This document shows, piece after piece, positions 35,319 through 47,148 of a stretch of 64,000 bases of DNA. Both the position numbers and the translations under genes were made by a program. Numbering within the stretch: the first letter of the stretch is position 1; every line of letters starts with the position of its first letter. The stretch is from Vitis vinifera (Eukaryota; Streptophyta; Magnoliopsida; Vitales; Vitaceae), in assembly GCF_030704535.1 (NCBI RefSeq), contig NC_081818.1:8235501-8299500 (forward strand). The letters are read 5' to 3'. The notes beneath the pieces were generated by a model that was not told the origin of the DNA, did not search any database, and saw only the letters and a list, made by a program, of their open reading frames with translations.

Positions 35319-36730
35319 CTCATACTCAACAATATTGTTCATGGCAAGGTGTCGACCAGAGAATGCCAAACGAACAAATCTAGGAATGTGGTCATCGTGA
35401 TGGGATATCAGTAGAACACCTATCCCGTATCCAAAATGGTTGGCCGCAACATCAAAGTACATGCGCCAACCTGACGAAGTAGTCACTGCAGCGATATCCT
35501 CATCTAGAAAGTCATCATCAATAGCTCTACCATCATAAAAACTAGTAATGAGGCTAAGTGATCTACAACAATGCTCCATCTGATAGACTTTTGAGTGACA
35601 TAATGAATATCGAACTCAATCAGGAGTACCAACCATCTCATGAGTCGATCAATCAAAGCAAGCCTGTCAAACAAATATCTCAAAGAATCTAGACAAGATA
35701 TCAAGTGCACTGAATACTCCGTCATGTAATGTCTCAATCTCTTAGTAGCTCAAACCAACGCCAAACAGAAACGTTCAATCATGACATATCTTGTCTCATA
35801 ATCAAGCATCCTCTTACTCAAATAATAAATAGCTCGCTCATTTCTAGAATCATTGAGCTGAGCTAACATGCATCCCAAGGCTATATCTGAGACTGACAAG
35901 TATAGGAATAAGGGACAACCTGGTGTAGGAGGCACCAAGACTAGAGGCGAAAACAAGTACTCCATGATCCTCTCAAATGCACGCTGACACTCATCATCCC
36001 AAACAGGAGGTCGACTCTTCCTCAAGAGTAAAAAAATGGGCTTGCAAATATCTGTCAATCTGGCGATGAATCTACTGATGTACTGGAGTCTACCTAAAAA
36101 ACCTTTGATCTCTCTCTCAGTCCTCGGCGCAGGCATGTCAAGGATGGCTCTGATTTTATCTGGATCTATTTCTATGCCTCTCTCACTGACCATGTATCCT
36201 AGAAGTCACTCCAAAAGTGCACTTCTTAGGATTCAGTCCTAATCTGAACTGTCTGATCATATCAAAGAATCTCTTTAAGGCTGTTAGGTGATCTACTCTA
36301 TCTTGAGATTTCACTATTATGTCATCTACATAGACCTCGACATCCCAATGCATCATGTCATGGAAAAGGATAGTCGTTGCTCTTTGATAAGTAGTTCCTG
36401 CATTCTTCAACCCAAATGGCATAACTTTGTAGCAGTAAGTACCCCACTCAGTAATCAAAGATGTCTTCTCCATGTCCTTTAGAGCCATCATAATCTGACT
36501 GTACCCAAAAAATCCATCCATAAAGGACAACATCGAATGACCTGTTGTACTATCAACTAGCATGTCAATGTGTGGGAGAGAAAAATCATCCTTGGGATTG
36601 ACCTTGTTGAGATCTCAGAAATCAACGCAGACTCTCACCTTGCCATCCTTTTTGGGAACGGGGACGACATTGGCCAACCACTCAGGATACTCAACCACTG
36701 ATAAAAATCCCACACTAAGCTGCTTCTGAA
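35319..36730 (-). pseudogene. Gypsy pol: reverse transcriptase and start of RNase H (decayed)
   Basis: On the minus strand: VPKKDGKVRVCVDF followed by a TGA where CGA (R) is usual, DLNKVNPKDDFSLPHIDMLV, the YVDDIIVKS catalytic motif (near 36,330), the connection domain (IKGFLGRLQYISRFI) and the RNase H start (NNIVEYE), which is broken at 35,319 by the nested insertion. After KCTFGVTS about 11 bp are missing, which shifts the frame before GYMVSERG. The element is dead, but the domain order is that of a Ty3/gypsy polyprotein. Confidence 0.9.
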
Positions 36731-37012
36731 TTTTTTCTTTCACATGCAGACTCCAACGAGGATGCAATCACCTCAACTTCTGCTTAATCGGTCTAGCAAG
36801 GGGCAGTAGTGGCAAGTAATGCTAGACTATGGATAGATCAAGGCTAGATATGTCCTCATAAGACTCTGCAAGTGATGTTGGACTATGGATGGATCAAGGT
36901 CAGACATGTCCTCATAAGACCATGCAAAGACATCCAAATATGATATGAGTAACTGGACAAGGCCACCACTCTCATCTGTAAACAAATCCAATCCAATCCT
37001 CAGCTCCCTAGG

Positions 37013-37551
37013 CTAGTCTGTTGTACCAAAATCAACAATCTCAACGTCTCTTGTGGTAGGTGAAACTCTCTGATCACTAGGACTCAAATCAGAAGCAAAA
37101 GAAGAGTCTGCATCTGAATCGTGATGTACAATCTCATCATCTATATCAAATATTTGTGATGTGGGTGAATGAGGTGCAGATAAAGTGTTATCACAATAAA
37201 TAGGCAAATACTCAAAAAGACTCATATCCATATATGAAGAAAGAGTCAGTACATCATCAGAATGGGAGACAAACCCGACAGTACATCAAAAGAAAGTGGT
37301 GGGTCCACATGTTTGGACTCTACCATGACTGGGCTATTAACACCCACAAATACATCATCATCAACTATATCATCCTTTGAAAACTCCAGAGCAGGAGCAA
37401 TCTGGATCTCCTCAGCAACCTCGATGGCGGACACCCCAAATAGATCAAATGGAGAAGCAAACTCAGGTTGGACTATCCCATCAATCTGACTCATACTCAT
37501 CGCGAGCATCTCATCAATGTACCTGTCGTGTGGAACAACTCCATCCACCAT
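37013..37551 (-). pseudogene. Gypsy acidic linker between protease and reverse transcriptase
   Basis: Two adjacent minus-strand frames rich in Asp, Ser and Val (for example FSKDDIVDDDVFVGV and HHDSDADSSFASDLSPSD). They lie between the protease and reverse transcriptase pieces in the same direction. This spacer type is common in large plant gypsy elements and has no assigned function. Confidence 0.6.
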
Positions 37552-38231
37552 GTCCCTAATCTCAGCAAATGTCCCATGCTCGTCGACCTCATCCTAGAAA
37601 TAGAGTGTCATGAGGCTCATATGATCTGGAGATGATGGGGTGGCTAATGTAGAAGCAGAAGTGCCAGGAGCTCCATCACTCAACCGTAGCTAATGGACAA
37701 GACGCTGAAGCTCAGCCTCCTCAACAGTGTTGAATCCATCAATAATCCCACTTGAATGCGTCTATGGCTCCGGTGCCCTCACAAAGTAGTCCGCCAAGCT
37801 CATGTTGTATGAGCAAATAGGATAGTCAAATGGTGTGTGAGTCAATCGGGCTCTCACTCTCTCCTTGCGCAATCACACCATATATCAATAATCGGCCTCA
37901 GTAGGAATAAACTCAAATCCAAATGGTACATCACGATCAACGATAGTTATAAGCTCATTGGGCTCATGCTGACATCGCCCTAATCCCATGCTCGGCAGAA
38001 AAGACATGCTCCTCATCATGTCAAGCACCACTGTACTACCATGCTAATCAAATGACATAGCCACAAAGTCCCTACAAAAATCCTCAATCTCCAGAGTTTA
38101 CACCTCATCAAATATGAACCCAGTAAAAAACAAATCATCCTCATTGTGACTAATCTGAAGCACTGGCTTGGAAGAAGCAAACATATCTCCAATAGACCAC
38201 ACCGTGATGACTTGGCCATCATGAATGAACT

Positions 38232-38648
38232 TCACCTTCTGATGAAGGGAAGAAGGAATGGCCCCAGCTCTATGAATCCAAGGTCGGCCAATAGTAGGTT
38301 AAAAGATGTAGAAATCCTCAAAACCTGGAATAGAGTAGGAAATGTAGTCGGACCTATCAATAGCTCGATCTCCAAAGTGCCCATGACCTTCCTCTTAATG
38401 CTATCATATGCTCTGAATTTCTGAGTAGAGGGACCAAAGTTTGAGGACGCATAGCCGAGGGCAATGACATAAGCTAAGGGACAGACGTTCAGGGTTGGGC
38501 CATCGTCCAAAATGACATATGGGACTTGGTGGCCTGAAAAACCAACTGAGATGTATAGAGGACATGTATGGTCTGAACCCTCGGGTGGCAAATCATCATC
38601 TAAAAATATAATGCAAGTGGCTCTGCCAACTGTCATAATGTGAATCAA
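38232..38648 (-). pseudogene. Gypsy aspartic protease region
   Basis: VPYVILDDGPTLNVCPLAYV matches the plant gypsy protease active-site block, in which an Asp sits in a D-G-(S/P)-x-L-N-V-C-P context. It continues to LIGPTTFPTLFQVL and a C-terminal DLGFIELG. It is flanked by frames with stops, so it is not part of an intact polyprotein. Confidence 0.75.
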
Positions 38649-39238
38649 CCCCTCGAGAATAGTGGTAGTCTCGACTCTAATCTAACTCAAGGCTCAAATC
38701 AATGCATCTTTATGAGTGCTAGAAGATGCCAATAAGCTCCAAATAGATATACAAGTCTGGGTACTCTACAACTATATCAGAATATCATCATCATCTCTCC
38801 TGACCTTCTCATGAGAGGCTGCACCCTCCAAGGGTCTAGCGGTTGTGAAGGGTTGCTGTCATACTACCCTACCTCTGTGAATAACATATTGTATATCTGG
38901 AGTATGAACATCATCAACATATGGAGTATGTACCTCATCAACGTCTGGAATCAAAACAAACGAAGTCTGAACACTATAACATGGAAAAATCAATGGCTCG
39001 ACTATAGTCAACTATACTGATGTCACATCGAGAACCAACCTGAATAGTGTGGGCATCCATGGGCCCAAGGTCATTCTACCTACCTCATAAATCCCATCTA
39101 CTACTATAGGCTCTAGCACTGACTCATCCCAACTCAGCATGTGGATATGATCATATGGCTTAGTGAAATCCATGAAATGTATACCGTTGGCTAGCAGAGA
39201 GACTGCATGTGAAGTATAAGCTAGCAGAGGGTTAGTGG

Positions 39239-40311
39239 TTACACTTGGCTAACCCAATGAACCAAACCCTGATCTATCAAGTCCTCGATGGCGTGCCTCA
39301 AAGTAGTGCAATGGTCCGTGTCATGCCCTAGACCCTGATGGTAAGAACAATGTAAATCCATCCTGAAGCGAGGTGGCATGAGTTGAGGTATATGCCGAGG
39401 AGCTAACTGAGTCAACAAACCACCCTCCATGAGCTTTTAGAAAGCTCGGCTCAAAGGCATACCTAGTTGGGAGAACTGTTGTGTCGACCTTTGTACAAAA
39501 GAAATAATAGTCTGTGGGGCTCGTGGCTGAGGGTATAAAGTAGGAGGTCTCTCTATGACATGTGCAGCAAAAACAGGTTGTGAGACCAGATGTAGATAAG
39601 TAGGAGTCATAGGTTTGGAGGAAATAGGTGGCCTATACTGAACATGAGGTGGTGGTGGGTAGTAGAATCCAGAAGGCTGCCCAACTGTCTGATAGCGTCT
39701 AGGAGGTCTCAACCCTGTTGAACTGATAGCACTCACATCTTCTAATCTTTGTCCTCCTAAAGGCTGCTTTCCCTAAGAGTCAGTAGGGGAAGACTCGACC
39801 ATAATCCTCTAGTTATGTCCTCCTCTATACCATATAAATCATGTACCAAAGATCCAAAATCCGTATGAGAAAATCCCATCAAGTGCCTAGCAAATCAAGG
39901 CTGCAAGCTCCTCATGATCATACTAATCTGATCATTCTCCGAAGGATGATCAATAACCTGTGAAATCTTCTCTCTTTAGCGAGAGATAAATGAGGTGATC
40001 GACTCATCTAGCCTCTATCTCAAAGCCTCTAACTCTCTCATCGAAACATCAATGACAATGTTAAATGCAAACTGTCTCAAGAACTTCTGGGCCAAATCAT
40101 CCCAAGTTCGGCGGCGTGATACATCCAATGAAGCAAACCAACGTTGTGCCACACCACTCAGGGATATAGGAAAAAACATAACCATCTGGGCCTCATCCAA
40201 TCCATGGGCCCTCATAACCGTACTGTAAAGCCTCAAATGGATGCAAGGAAAGCCAATGTCCGTGTATTTCTCAATCTTAGACATCCTAAACTTTGTCGAT
40301 AAACTGGCCAC
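39239..40311 (-). pseudogene. Gypsy gag with zinc-knuckle-like motif (decayed)
   Basis: The retrotransposon gag core (FPISLSGVAQRWFASLD, then TWDDLAQKFLRQFAF) is followed by a Pro/Gln-rich linker and the CSYHQGLGHDTDHCTTLRHA motif seen in this clade in place of a classical CCHC knuckle. Stops interrupt the frame between the pieces. It is placed upstream of protease, reverse transcriptase and integrase, all on the minus strand. Confidence 0.85.
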
Positions 40312-42380
40312 TGGTGCTCCATTAAAATCCTCCTAAGTAATAGCTCCATCTGAAGTCTTCATCTGTCTCATCCTCTACTCAAGTCTATCCATACGAGCAT
40401 GTGGGTCCTCTGAGATCGGGGTAGGCACTATGACAGGAGGCAAGGCAACCTCAGTCTGACTCTATAAAGTAAATGATATAGGTTGTGAAACTATCTGACC
40501 AAGTGGGAGAGGTGGCAGAATAGTGGGATCATACTGCACACTCTCCTAAACTGGAACCTTTTGGGTTTGCTACCCATCCATCCTTTGATCAAGACTAGTT
40601 ATGGCCTCCTGGATCGAAGCCATAGCAGCAACGAACTGATCAAATGTAACCACCTACGAATCCATATCTATCTGATCTAACTGGTCTGATACTCTGATCA
40701 ATCTACCTTTAACTCTGATCTAAGAAGTTAAACCCAGATCAAACGTATCAATACACCTACAATAGTGGAAATACTAGATAAGATATTGTGTAAGGGAAAC
40801 TCTACAAGGAGTGTCTATCAACTATGCAGGAAGGTAACCTGGAAGTATTCAAACTTATATCTAATTCTGAGCAAATATATAAGAGACTACTATGAAGGTA
40901 ACTAAATTTATCACTACTGACCCGGCTCTGAAGGCCCATAGATGCACCCACGTGTAGGAAAGGAAATTCTGATCGAATAATCGAAGGCTCAACCTATAAG
41001 GTCAAGGTGGCTCTAAAAAAAAAAAAAGATGGACTTTAAAGGATCCCTAGCAGAAGCGATCATACCCTTCAACAGTATGCAACCCTCTGCACGCCTTTGA
41101 AAAGACGAGGCGCTTCCATGCAAGGTGGTCATCACCTCTACACATGCACTACCTCGACATCGTAAGGGGTTTTGCTATAGTGAAAGCTCTCACAACTCTC
41201 AGCACTCAGTAGTCAACTAAAGTGCATAGTGAGTGGTGCAGGTGCATCCGAAAAACCTATGAAGATAAAGTAGAAAAAGAAACACATTAGTCACACAAAT
41301 ATCCATGAAACCAGCTCTAGGCTATTCAGGTCTTCAAAGATCAGACTCCAATCAATGTGTCGGCCTCCTCAAGAATGCTCCTAAACATCAATATAGCCCA
41401 TCACTATACCTTACTCCTAACCACTAGCTCGGTCATAGAAACAAGTACACACAAGGCCTCACACTTGCAAATATAAGAACCGAAATGAAGGAAATGACCG
41501 AAACCAAAGGGTTGGAGGTAAGGGGATAGATGTGCGATCCACACAGACAAGCAACATACAATCACATAGGAGAAGATTAGTTATGCAACAAGCAATCAAG
41601 CAGAGCGCAAATATATCATCCATGTCCATACACAAGCCAAACGAAAATATGACAATCACAATGACTAGCAACAAGGATAGCATGCTCAAATATAATCAAG
41701 ATAACATACAAGAAAGATAATCAACACTAAGACAAATAAGAGATGCAGCAAAGTGAACATACATGTCAAAGTGAGTAGGATAATCAAGGCAAGAGCAAGA
41801 TCGATCAATATCATCAGCATGCCAATGTCGCAAAGGGATATAACAATTAAGCAAAGAAAATCGTTGCATCAAAATCCTCAATGTGCTATGATCACTCAAG
41901 CATTGAAAATTGTAATTTTGAAAAATTATTTGAAAATTGGAGTTTTGAAAATTAAATTTAAAAATTAGAATTTTGGAAAATTAAATTTAAGAATTGGAAT
42001 TTTGGAAATTAAATTTGAAAGAAATTGGAGTTTTGAAAATTAATTGAGAATTGGAGTTTTGAAAGTTAGTTTTAAGAATTGGAGTTTTGAAAATTAATTT
42101 TGAAAGAAATTGGGGTTTTGAAAATTAATTGAAAATCGGAGTTTTAAAAATTAAATTTAAGAATTGGAGTTTTGAAAATTAATTTTGAAAGAAATTGGTT
42201 TTTTTTTTTGTTTTCATATTCTCATAAACGAAAAATGGAAACTAATGAATAAAAATAAAAATTAAAGAAAAAAAAAAGCATTTAAAATATATATCAAGAA
42301 AGAAAGATATTGATCACCTATTTCTTTCAACATAAGTTCCTCTAAGTAAAATGATAAGGTTGCCACTATGGTTTAATCTC
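40312..42380 (-). other. Gypsy leader and presumed remains of its 5' LTR
   Basis: No gene is seen. On the minus strand near 40,917-40,935 the text TTCAGAGCCGGGTCAG resembles a tRNA primer-binding site, which would place the 5' LTR above it. No TGTAGACCC-type LTR start was found, so the LTR is degraded, replaced or of another type. A microsatellite-like A tract lies at 41,016-41,028 and a degenerate repeat at 41,907-42,199. Confidence 0.4.
41907..42199 (+). repeat. Degenerate tandem repeat, about 28-32 bp, about ten units
   Basis: GAATTGGAGTTTTGAAAATT with an AAATTTAA or TTTTGAAAGAA tail is repeated about ten times with many changes. It sits just left of the minisatellite that opens the right copy of the duplication. 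Confidence 0.85.
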
Positions 42381-42518
42381 AGGAGGTTTAAGAGCACACA
42401 TCTTGGGGGAAGGTTTGAGAGCACATCTTCAATACGGGAAGGTTTGAGAGCACATCTTTAATAGGGGAAGGTTTGAGAGCACATCTTCAATAGGAGGAGG
42501 TTTGGGAACACATCTTTG
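42381..42518 (+). repeat. Minisatellite at the left edge of the right duplication copy
   Basis: About five units of AGGTTTGAGAGCACATCTTC with A/G-rich spacers, period about 30 bp. Its last units align with the window start (base 42,453 = base 1). Confidence 0.85.
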
Positions 42519-43015
42519 GTGGGAAAATAAGATTGATAACTTCTTCTTTTTTAAATATATACTACTATTAAAAATGTGAGGTGTTTGTCAATTTTTTCAT
42601 TCCAAAAATATCTGACAACTCCTTTTAATTCTAAAAATACTTCTCATCAATTTATTAATAACAATATATTAATATTTAATGTTACAAAATGTATTCTATT
42701 ATCATAATCTATTAGTATCAAATGACATTATACATTTTATTCTCTTTAGAACCTATAATATTCTTTGACTCTTGATGATGTGCCTAAGCCCCATATTTTC
42801 AATGCCCACATAAGCCTTTTCTATCATTTTCTCCTCTCCATGGTCACAACAGCTTCTTCTTCAAGCTTTTAGATTTTTCTTTGCAAAATTGCCATCTTAA
42901 TATTCCTCTTCGCCACAAATGGCAGTCGATTCAAGACTATGTCTAGAGTTATGGTCATGGTTCTGGAAGGTTTGGATTGATGAAAGTGTTATGTTAGGGA
43001 CAAGAGAGAGTTTCA

Positions 43016-43222
43016 ATGAAATGTAATGTTTTGGGGAAAGCTAAGAATGACAATGGTGGCAAAGAAGGTGTTCATGAAAAGAACAAACAGTTTGTGTGGT
43101 GGTTTCGGGAGGCGTGGTTGTATTTTCACATTCATAGGGGTGACACGTTTGTTGTCATAATTTTTGGTGAAATTGTTGTCAATTCTTACTTGGAACCCAT
43201 ACTGAAGGCACATTTTCTATGA
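43016..43222 (+). pseudogene. NAGS-like fragment, right copy
   Basis: The same 68-codon frame as at 564-770, with a few substitutions ([20 protein letters not shown] here). The R in WFREAW is closer to the usual NAGS motif than the Q of the left copy. The frame is kept at the same length in both copies, but no further NAGS sequence follows. Confidence 0.6.
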
Positions 43223-46126
43223 ATTTCTTTTCCTCTGTTAATTTAGTTTGAATGAATAAACTGTTATTGTGTTTCATAAAAGCAATATGGAGGGTTGGTT
43301 TGGATAGTGGTGATACTCTACATTCAGATATGTTTTCCTTTTGTATTTTGGAAACTAATGAATCATAACATGCTTATTGGTGAAAGGAGATTGTTGTTTA
43401 TCCCCTATTTGTTTAAAGAGAATGAATTGTGTTTGTGGAGTTGACAATTGAAGATGTTGACTGTGATTTAAATCCAAATAGTTTTAGAGAATTGGTCAAA
43501 TAAATCTCTGATAAATATTTTTTTTTAATGAATTTACAACTCTTATCTAAGTAATTTATCGCATTGATGGTATCTATGTATATCAATTATTTGTGTTCTA
43601 ATTTATTGTGATTCTATCTCGTGTTATTAATCATTTGGGTTATTGGATTTTAACATTTTGATTTTTATCATTTCCCATATTTTTAATTCATTGCATTTTT
43701 GTTCGTTGTGAATGTTATTTATTTATTATTTTAGCACTCATTGGGTTTTTTGTGAACACAATTAGATCAACTGTTGTTGCCATTAGTGTTTTTGATGATT
43801 TTGCTTACATGTTTATTAGGGAAATATTAGAATTCAAGGTGTTTGGTACATTTGAGAGGTAATCCAATTTAGTATTAGAGTATACCTTTTTTTTTTAATG
43901 AATCCTGATTTTTTTTTTTTATTGGGATCAAAATTTGTTACTTACTCTAGAAATTTAGTATTTTTGTAAATACTTTTAATTTTTCTAATTATATTTTTTT
44001 ATAAGTATTTAGAACTTAAAGGTTTTACTGAAAAGAAAATGAAGTTAGTAGTTTTAAATTGAAATTAGTCTTATTTCTTAAGGTTTTTTTCCTTTTTCAT
44101 TTTTAGCTTAATTGAATCTAGAACTTTCTTGTACATTATAATTCTAAAAGAAGTTTTAATTACAACCTATTAATATTTAATGTTACAAAACGTATTCATC
44201 CATTAATATCAATCACAAAATTTATTAATATTTAATGTTACCAAAATCTATTAATTATTCCCTTTAAAATCACCCTATAACATTATAAAATATTATAATT
44301 AATACATTATCTAACCAACAATTAAGAATTACCCCTTCACTCTTCAAATTTCTTATGATGACAGTTTCACTTTTCATTTCTAAAGTTTGAAAACTTTTTA
44401 AATTTCTCATAACCTTTTCCTCTTTGAAGAGAATTAAGAAGTTTTTGTAAATTGGCACTCCCAATTTGAATGAAGTACTATTTGGTGAGTTTTTATTTAG
44501 TGTTCTGAATGATTTTACTTAAATGTTTGTGTTACTTATGAGAATAATTTGATTACTTTGTTGAATTTTATTTTTATGATTTTGACCTTTTTAAAACAAT
44601 ACTCAATTCTTTGAGGAGTTTGTTGGATGTGAGTTGGAAGAAAATTGAAATTTAAGGTAATTGGTAAATTTGAGAGGTAACTAAATTTAGTTTTCAAGTA
44701 TACATTTTTTTTGTAATGAATTTTAATTCTTTATTTTATAATTCAATGTTTATTAGAATTGAAGTTTGCTACTTATTATATAAATTTAGTATTTTTGTAA
44801 ATACTTTTAATTTTTATTATTTTTAGACAAGTATTCACAAGTTAAATCTTTTAATAAAAAAAATAAAGTTAATTGTTTCAATTGAAATTTGGGTAAATGT
44901 TTCTAGAGTATGTTTTTCTTCATTTTTTGTCTTATTGGATCTTAATTTTAGAATAATTAGAACTCTCTAAAAAATAAAATCCATATTTTTTTTAATATAA
45001 ATTACCATTCTAGAGCTAAATGCATTTCCTTATTTTATAATTCAATGTCCAATAATATGCATAGGAATTGGACAATATAGTTTTTTGTTTTATAATCCAA
45101 TATCTATAATAATTGGAAACTACAGTTCCTTATTTTATAATCCAATGTCTATAGGAATTAGAGATTCTTATTTATGCTATAAATTTAGTATTTTTACACA
45201 TTCTTTTAATTTGTCTTATTTTGTTTCTTTTAAATTTTATCTTTAACCAATATTCACAACTTAAATCTTATAATAGGAAAAGTAAAGTTCCTTATTTTAA
45301 TTGAAGTTGAGGTAAGTGTTTTTCAAGATTTTTTTTTTTTTTTTCATTTTTAGTTTAGTTGGATCTTCACTTTGGGATAACTAGAATTTTCTCATAATTT
45401 TTGTTTGTTTGTTTTTTTTAAATACCAACCACTATACTAAAATGAATTAAAAATAACTACATTTAACAATTTGAGAATGAAATATCAAGTATATTTGAGA
45501 GATCAAAAACAATTTTTATTCTTACTAAGATATTTGTCTTTTTATTTGCTCATGGTTCTTGTTGTTATGACTTTGTATTACATTCCAGAAACATATAGTT
45601 TTTCCTTATGTAAATAAATTGATAAAATTAAAGGAAATTGACAAGGAAAACATAAAAATAAAAAGTATGTTTGAATAAATAATCCAATTTTTTTTTTTTA
45701 ATATTCATCTACTTTTCATAAAATTAGGACAAGTAAAAGTTACATTTTGTTGTCCCTAAATTGCAATGAATTTAAATTAACAATAGATAACGGGTTTAAA
45801 TAAAATTTGGTACATATCATTGCTAAGGTGACATTTATTTTGCCTAACTTAGAAAAATTGATTTTAAAAAGAATTTTACCATCTAAGATTTTTGGAATGG
45901 AAAAATGTAACATTATTTATATTTCATCGCAGTCCTTTTTCCTTTCTATTTATATTTCAACCCAATCATTTTTTTTTCCTTTTTTTATGTCTAGTTTGAT
46001 TATTTGACTTTGAATCTCTTCTTAGTTTCATACAAGGATTTTAAAAGAATAAATTCACATATTCAATTTTTTTTATTGGATTTGTTTTCATATTACCTCA
46101 CCTGCATCGCATGTGAACACTTCCTA

Positions 46127-46158
<32 letters not shown>

Positions 46159-47148
46159 GACTATTTAGATACGTATGGAAGATACACACATATACATACA
46201 TATACATACATACGTATGGAAGAGTAAGATGACTTTTTCAAAGAATCATTTTTATAAAAATGACTATTTAGAAGAGTTAAGGAGCAAGTCTTTGAGGGGA
46301 AATAAAATCAATAGCAAAAGAATAGGATGACGTTTTGAAAGAATCATCTTTATAAAGATGACTATTTAAAAGAGTTATGGTCTCTTTCACAAAGTAGATA
46401 TTTAATTTGAGAACGAGTGGGAAAATAAAATTAATAGCAATTTGCTTTTTAATATTTACATATAAGGGAAAGGATAGGATGATTTTGTCAAAGAATTGAC
46501 TTCATAAAATAGATATTTAAATTGCAAAGTCATTATTTATCATATTAATTAAAGATAATGAAATTTTTTTTTAAAAAGTCATTGAAACAACCGTCATTAT
46601 CTCCTTTTTTGTTGTAGTGACTTTGGATATACTATTAGATACATAATTAACAAATCAAAGGATTGAGTGCAATTAATTACAATAGATTTTTTTGTAGATA
46701 TTAGAATTGGTATATATTTTTCTCTATCTACTGATGGAATGAAAAAGCATCCTAGCCTCCTACGAGGGTCTAACCTTGTGATTCTCCACTGTATCATATC
46801 AGGGTGATCCATGGCTTGGTAGTCTTTTCCCTAAAACCTCTTCATATTGGCTCGTAACCGATTCAAAATTCACGAAATTCATATAGATCGTTCAATGAAG
46901 TCCCCTAATCAAGTTCAAGGTAGTCTTTGGTTATTCTGGAAATATGACTAATCTACTTCAGTACAAACTGTTGAAGTTACAGAAGAAACAAGCCATGCAT
47001 AAATCACCCACACCCCTCTTCCAAATTAACAAGCCATGCACAAATCAAATTCCCATACATCAATATTATTTTACATGTCTTTTTAACAGACTGAATTCAT
47101 TAAGACAGAAGAGTAGATAACTCAGAGGTGAATCCTACAAAGCCACTT
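43223..47148. other. AT-rich spacer, duplicate of 771-4,698
   Basis: No gene is seen. It differs from the left copy by small indels, by a compound microsatellite at 46,127-46,214, and by a replaced stretch at about 46,700-46,810 (4,165-4,370 in the left copy). Confidence 0.6.
46127..46214 (+). repeat. Compound CA / TA / TACA microsatellite
   Basis: (AC)8, (AT)8, an interruption with GGAAGATACACACA, and then TACATA units. ACGTATGGAAGA occurs on both sides of the second array, suggesting a local duplication. The left copy has only an AT/GTAT array here. Confidence 0.9.

Noticed and set aside
37262..37489. Plus-strand frames over the gypsy region
   Set aside because: They are antisense shadows of the minus-strand polyprotein remnants.
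35319..40311. Integrated plant pararetrovirus
   Set aside because: Integrase, the gag type and the PR-RT-RH-IN order identify Ty3/gypsy. No movement-protein or coat-protein features were seen.
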